Below, piece after piece: positions 5,792 through 8,035 of a stretch of DNA of 8,035 bases. A model generated the notes under the pieces. It saw only the letters and a program-made list of their open reading frames with translations. It searched no databases and was not told the origin of the DNA. Made by a program: the position numbers and the translations under genes. Origin of the DNA: Nitrososphaeraceae archaeon (GTDB taxonomy: Archaea; Thermoproteota; Nitrososphaeria; Nitrososphaerales; Nitrososphaeraceae); NCBI GenBank assembly GCA_025922735.1, contig JAICHI010000046.1, positions 1 to 8,035 on the forward strand. Reading direction: 5' to 3'. How positions within the stretch are numbered: position 1 is the first letter of the stretch; each line of letters begins with the position of its first letter.

Positions 5792-5800
5792 TTATATATT
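5792..5800 (+). promoter_or_regulatory. TATA-like box for the 5825 gene
   Basis: TTATATATT, preceded by an A-run, is centred about 29 bases before the GTG at 5825. This supports near-leaderless initiation there and argues against the more upstream in-frame ATG at 5729. Confidence 0.5.
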
Positions 5801-5824
5801 CATACCATCATAATAAAAACCGCT

Positions 5825-6250
5825 GTGCTTGCTACATCAATAAAGCTACCGACTTCTGAAGAGATGAAGAACTTGTCCCTTGCAGACATTGCAATAGCTG
5901 CAGGTCTAGCAGACGAGTTTCGAGATAGGCTCCGTGAATATGTGCATATCGACCCCTACTGTGTACCCGATCCATTTACTGACAAAGATGACTGCAATTA
6001 TTCTGTCATACTTGACAGAAAGAATCTAAACAGAATTGTAGTCTTGCTTGCAAACAAGAAAGGGACGCTTCCTCAGCTTCCGTGGTCTGATATACTGGGT
6101 GAGCGGCTTGTCAAAATGTCGGTGTCAAAAGAAGATGCCCTTGCGATCAAGCACGAGCTAATGCCAAAGGAAACCTACAACTTTTACCCATATAGACGCA
6201 ACGGCGTAACAACGGGCTACCTTATGTTTGCGTTTCAGATCTGTGGGTAA
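5825..6250 (+). CDS. Hypothetical protein, about 141 residues, soluble
   Basis: I do not recognise this family. The open frame reaches back to ATG 5729, but that first part is hydrophobic, runs through the TATA-like box and reads as non-coding. I place the start at GTG 5825, about 29 bases after the box; ATG 5864 is an alternative. From ATG 5864 the protein begins with an alpha-helical segment (MKNLSLADIAIAAGLADEFR), then has a beta-rich middle (NYSVILDRKNLNRIVVLLA), a helical region with SKEDALAIKHELMP, and a closing YNFYPYRRNGVTTGYLMFAF. It has no membrane spans, Cys pairs or known catalytic motif. Its last 16 bases overlap the PqqD-like gene on the other strand, tail to tail. It looks like a compact folded domain, possibly lineage-specific. 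Confidence 0.68.
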   Translation: MLATSIKLPTSEEMKNLSLADIAIAAGLADEFRDRLREYVHIDPYCVPDPFTDKDDCNYSVILDRKNLNRIVVLLANKKGTLPQLPWSDILGERLVKMSVSKEDALAIKHELMPKETYNFYPYRRNGVTTGYLMFAFQICG

Positions 6251-6537
6251 CGATGATCTCGCAATTCAATGACTCCTATTTTCTGAAACTTCTTTACCAT
6301 ATGCTCAAGCGATTTCCTTACGTCATTCTCCCCACCGCTTGAAATTCGGAGAACCTCAAGCAAGAGGTCATCAAATGTAATGCCGTTGCACATGTTCCAA
6401 AGTGAGACTGCAGTATCGTTGACGCGATATGCTTCGCCCCTGCCATTTATGAGGAGCGGCGTCCCGTCGCAGTCGTTGCCAACCACGCCCCGTCGTAGAA
6501 TTATTTTGTTATCAACACTTTCCCTTTTCAATAACAT
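6235..6537 (-). CDS. PqqD-like protein
   Basis: The 100-residue product has the PqqD pattern: LLINGRGEAYRVNDTAVSLW at about 28-47 followed by MCNG, a helix FDDLLLEVL, and a carboxyl helix ending in a hydrophobic IGVIEL near 87-92. PqqD proteins are small winged-helix-like chaperones that bind a ribosomally made peptide and present it to a radical SAM enzyme, as in PQQ and other RiPP pathways. No PqqA-like peptide, radical SAM enzyme or other PQQ gene is in the window, so its client is unknown and pqqD is not used as a symbol. Start ATG 6537 sits 26 bases after a TATA-like GCATAAAA box, implying leaderless translation. The 3' end overlaps the convergent 5825-6250 gene by 16 bases. Length fits the family. 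Confidence 0.8.
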   Translation of the reverse strand: MLLKRESVDNKIILRRGVVGNDCDGTPLLINGRGEAYRVNDTAVSLWNMCNGITFDDLLLEVLRISSGGENDVRKSLEHMVKKFQKIGVIELRDHRYPQI

Positions 6538-6559
6538 CCGGTCATCATCAAGCCGCTGC

Positions 6560-6567
6560 TTTTATGC
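6560..6567 (-). promoter_or_regulatory. TATA-like box of the PqqD-like gene
   Basis: GCATAAAA on the minus strand is centred 26 bases before ATG 6537, the spacing expected if transcription begins at the start codon. Confidence 0.5.
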
Positions 6568-6921
6568 ATCAGCTGCTTATTTAGCATTGCTACAACATTG
6601 ATGCAAAAAACAGCCAGCAAGTATTTGCAACGAGCAAGCAAGCAACACCTGTCTCGTTTGTTTTTTTTGTAGAATGTTGCACAAGACGCGAAAATAATAT
6701 ATTATAAGACAGAGAGAAAGGACAAGACAGACTTTCATAGCATATATCAATGTGGAACTGAAAGTAGCAGCTCGTTTTCAAGGTGCCGACACCTGTGTCT
6801 CATGAGTTGTAAAGACCGAGCTGCATACAAACCAGTAGAAATTAGTATGTTGTTATATTCCATTCAGGCCGTTCGCCCATAGGAAATCATTCTTGCTAAA
6901 GTTGGTGCGGATTTGTTAATG

Positions 6922-6932
6922 TTAAAATAAAA
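6922..6932 (+). promoter_or_regulatory. TATA-like box of the JAMM gene
   Basis: TTAAAATAAAA is centred about 28 bases before the GTG start at 6954. No ribosome binding site is visible, so a leaderless transcript starting at or next to the GTG is likely. Confidence 0.55.
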
Positions 6933-6953
6933 GCCAAAGCCAGAGAGTTTTTA

Positions 6954-7367
6954 GTGTCTTTCAAAAAGAGCGAGAGACAGAGTAGAAAGGCCGTCACCAT
7001 TACGAGACAGGTGGCCGACAGTATAATCACATGGGCAAAGACACACCATCCAAACGAGGCCATACTCGTCCTGCAGGGCAAGAGTACACGGGAACAGATC
7101 GAAGTCGATGGGGTTGTAATCCCTCCATTTTCAGAGAGTGGCCCATTTTACTCTGGCTTTGGAATTCATGATCTTCCTTACACCATACCCCACGTTGGTA
7201 CAGCACACTCTCATCCCGGAGGTTCAAACAATCCATCGCTGGAAGATCTGCACTACTTTACCGGGTTTGTATCCATCATTATCAGTCACCCTTATGAGGA
7301 CAATACCATAGCCGCCTACGATAGGAATGGCAACAGCCTAGAACTTAAGATTGTGAATTCATCTTGA
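6954..7367 (+). CDS. JAMM/MPN+ metalloprotease
   Basis: The 137-residue protein carries a complete JAMM zinc site: general base E35 in NEAILVLQG, then H85-x-H87-x7-S95-x2-D98 in the stretch starting AHSHPGG. It is a lone catalytic domain of typical archaeal length. Relatives cleave isopeptide or peptide bonds after ubiquitin-like modifiers (SAMP-type proteins) in archaea, or act in sulfur-carrier processing. No ubiquitin-like, E1-like or proteasome gene is in the window, so the substrate is unknown. The start is GTG 6954, supported by the TATA-like box 28 bases upstream; the protein then opens with a basic segment (SFKKSERQSRK) before the first strand. Its last nine bases overlap the convergent zinc-ribbon gene. 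It should be cytoplasmic, with no signal peptide. Confidence 0.9.
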   Translation: MSFKKSERQSRKAVTITRQVADSIITWAKTHHPNEAILVLQGKSTREQIEVDGVVIPPFSESGPFYSGFGIHDLPYTIPHVGTAHSHPGGSNNPSLEDLHYFTGFVSIIISHPYEDNTIAAYDRNGNSLELKIVNSS

Positions 7368-7583
7368 TTGTTTCCTGCGCCCAAAGTCGAGCTCGACTCC
7401 GTGCTTGGAGTCATAGCTGAAAATAAACGATTCGTCCGGCATTATTGGAAAGCTTGATAGTCTCTGAGCTGAGCACACCGGGCACCTATCCTTCACTTTG
7501 GTCTTGTCAAAAAATGTTGCACACCAGTAGCAGGTCTCACACAGCACAAAGATTGAAACCGCAGCAGGTGGCTTGGGCAACAA
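7359..7583 (-). CDS. Small zinc-ribbon protein
   Basis: The 74-residue product has C15-E-T-C18 and C34-P-V-C37 knuckles, with an extra C21, forming a compact rubredoxin-like or zinc-ribbon site in its first half. The second half (ESFIFSYDSKHGVELDFGRR) is probably a short beta segment with a basic tail. Similar tiny zinc ribbons are common in Nitrososphaeria, mostly without known function. Starts are TTG 7583 or TTG 7580; an in-frame TGA lies at 7593-7595 and no ATG is available, so a non-ATG start is required. A TATA-like TTAAATG near 7611-7617 fits a very short leader. It overlaps the JAMM gene tail to tail by nine bases. It may bind nucleic acid or a protein partner. Confidence 0.68.
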   Translation of the reverse strand: MLPKPPAAVSIFVLCETCYWCATFFDKTKVKDRCPVCSAQRLSSFPIMPDESFIFSYDSKHGVELDFGRRKQSR

Positions 7584-8035
7584 TATGATACTTCAGAATA
7601 GAAGTTATTACATTTAAGTGTGGTTAAAGTTTGTGGTTAACAGTAAATTAATTGACCTAAGCAATGCAAGACATAGAGAATTATCTTTATGATGTAACAT
7701 AAAGGAGGAGCCACATTCCACAATAGATTAGAGCATCTAAATGTTAGAGTAGCTTCTAAAACGAATAGGAGTGAACTAGTGAGCTTAATTCTAACCCCTG
7801 CATGAAATAAAACTTTTGTATGACCTCGTGCGTCTCATTGAAATAGTAAATGAGGGGCTAACATTATGGAACTGTCTTCGTATCATTGGCCATAAGAACT
7901 CTCCTCTGTGTAATTACCCTCAGTAAGATCCTCAAATGCAATAAGATAGACAAAGCATGAATGTATATACTGTTATGATGACTTGCTAGTTGGTGTGCGT
8001 TTTGGATAGGGATGTTGTTGAATATTCATGATGTC
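7584..8035. other. Right-end intergenic region
   Basis: I see no gene that continues for more than a few dozen codons on either strand. It holds the promoter of the zinc-ribbon gene (about 7611-7617), an AAAGGAGG string at about 7701-7708 with no start codon behind it, and an imperfect long-range stem (CCCCT-G-CAT at 7795-7803 with ATGAGGGG at 7850-7857). An ATGATGA at 7975-7981 resembles a C box of a guide RNA, but no matching D box is visible before the window ends. A gene may begin just beyond the edge. Confidence 0.5.

Larger units (their letters stand above)
6538..6953. other. Intergenic region with promoters and unexplained structure
   Basis: No supported gene lies here. It contains the promoters of the two flanking, divergent genes (6560-6567 minus, 6922-6932 plus). 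Between them are a 6-base stem (AACGAG with CTCGTT) followed on the plus strand by TTTG and eight Ts at about 6628-6668, a perfect 12-base AT palindrome at 6694-6705, a hairpin (AGGTG, 4-base loop, CACCT) at 6781-6794, and a 14-base string at 6801-6814 that also occurs at 5471-5484. A 26-codon plus-strand frame from ATG 6802 is too short to support. Confidence 0.55.

Noticed and set aside
6896..7236. Minus-strand frames opposite the JAMM gene
   Set aside because: The JAMM catalytic residues on the plus strand are complete, so these are shadows.
7701..7708. Strong Shine-Dalgarno-like AAAGGAGG
   Set aside because: No ATG, GTG or TTG opens a usable frame within the normal distance downstream.
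1..8035. CRISPR arrays, insertion sequences, integrases, phage or restriction genes
   Set aside because: I looked for regularly spaced repeats, terminal inverted repeats and recognisable motifs of transposases, integrases or defence nucleases and found none.

Overview
The window looks archaeal and most likely comes from the Thaumarchaeota (Nitrososphaeria), probably a soil-type Nitrososphaeraceae genome. The strongest evidence is a tRNA-Ser gene interrupted by two introns that fold as bulge-helix-bulge motifs. Supporting signs are TATA-like boxes about 25-30 bases before start codons with almost no leader, frequent GTG/TTG starts, several tiny zinc-binding proteins, a MEDS-receiver signalling protein and a stand-alone JAMM protease. 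The lineage is my inference from gene content, not from a search.

Layout. Bases 1-1126 contain no convincing gene, only a possible gene remnant on the minus strand. A small zinc-ribbon protein follows (1127-1390, minus), ending at a strong hairpin plus U-tract terminator. Bases 1687-3751 form a plus-strand signalling and regulatory block: a single-domain response regulator, a 54-residue C2H2 zinc-finger protein (2372-2536), and a MEDS domain fused to a partly degenerate receiver domain. An ABC-2 type permease without a visible ATPase partner lies on the minus strand (3994-4788). A small minus-strand hypothetical gene (5176-5487) starts 23 bases after the tRNA gene.

The right third alternates strands. 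The two-intron tRNA-Ser(CGA) (5510-5644, minus) is followed by an unrecognised plus-strand protein (5825-6250). That gene overlaps tail-to-tail with a PqqD-like protein (6235-6537, minus). A JAMM-family metalloprotease (6954-7367, plus) overlaps tail-to-tail with another small zinc ribbon (7359-7583, minus). Bases 7584-8035 hold no gene I can support.

How it fits together. Coding density is low and most genes appear to have their own promoter, so this is a patchwork of single-gene units rather than an operon. The receiver and MEDS proteins are probably orphan parts of a two-component-like signalling repertoire. The zinc-finger and zinc-ribbon proteins are candidate nucleic-acid-binding or adaptor proteins. 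The JAMM enzyme probably acts in removal of ubiquitin-like modifiers. I found no CRISPR array, transposase, phage module or integrase. The most distinctive observations are the doubly interrupted tRNA, the tiny C2H2 protein with an inverted repeat over its TATA-like box, and the orphan PqqD-like protein.
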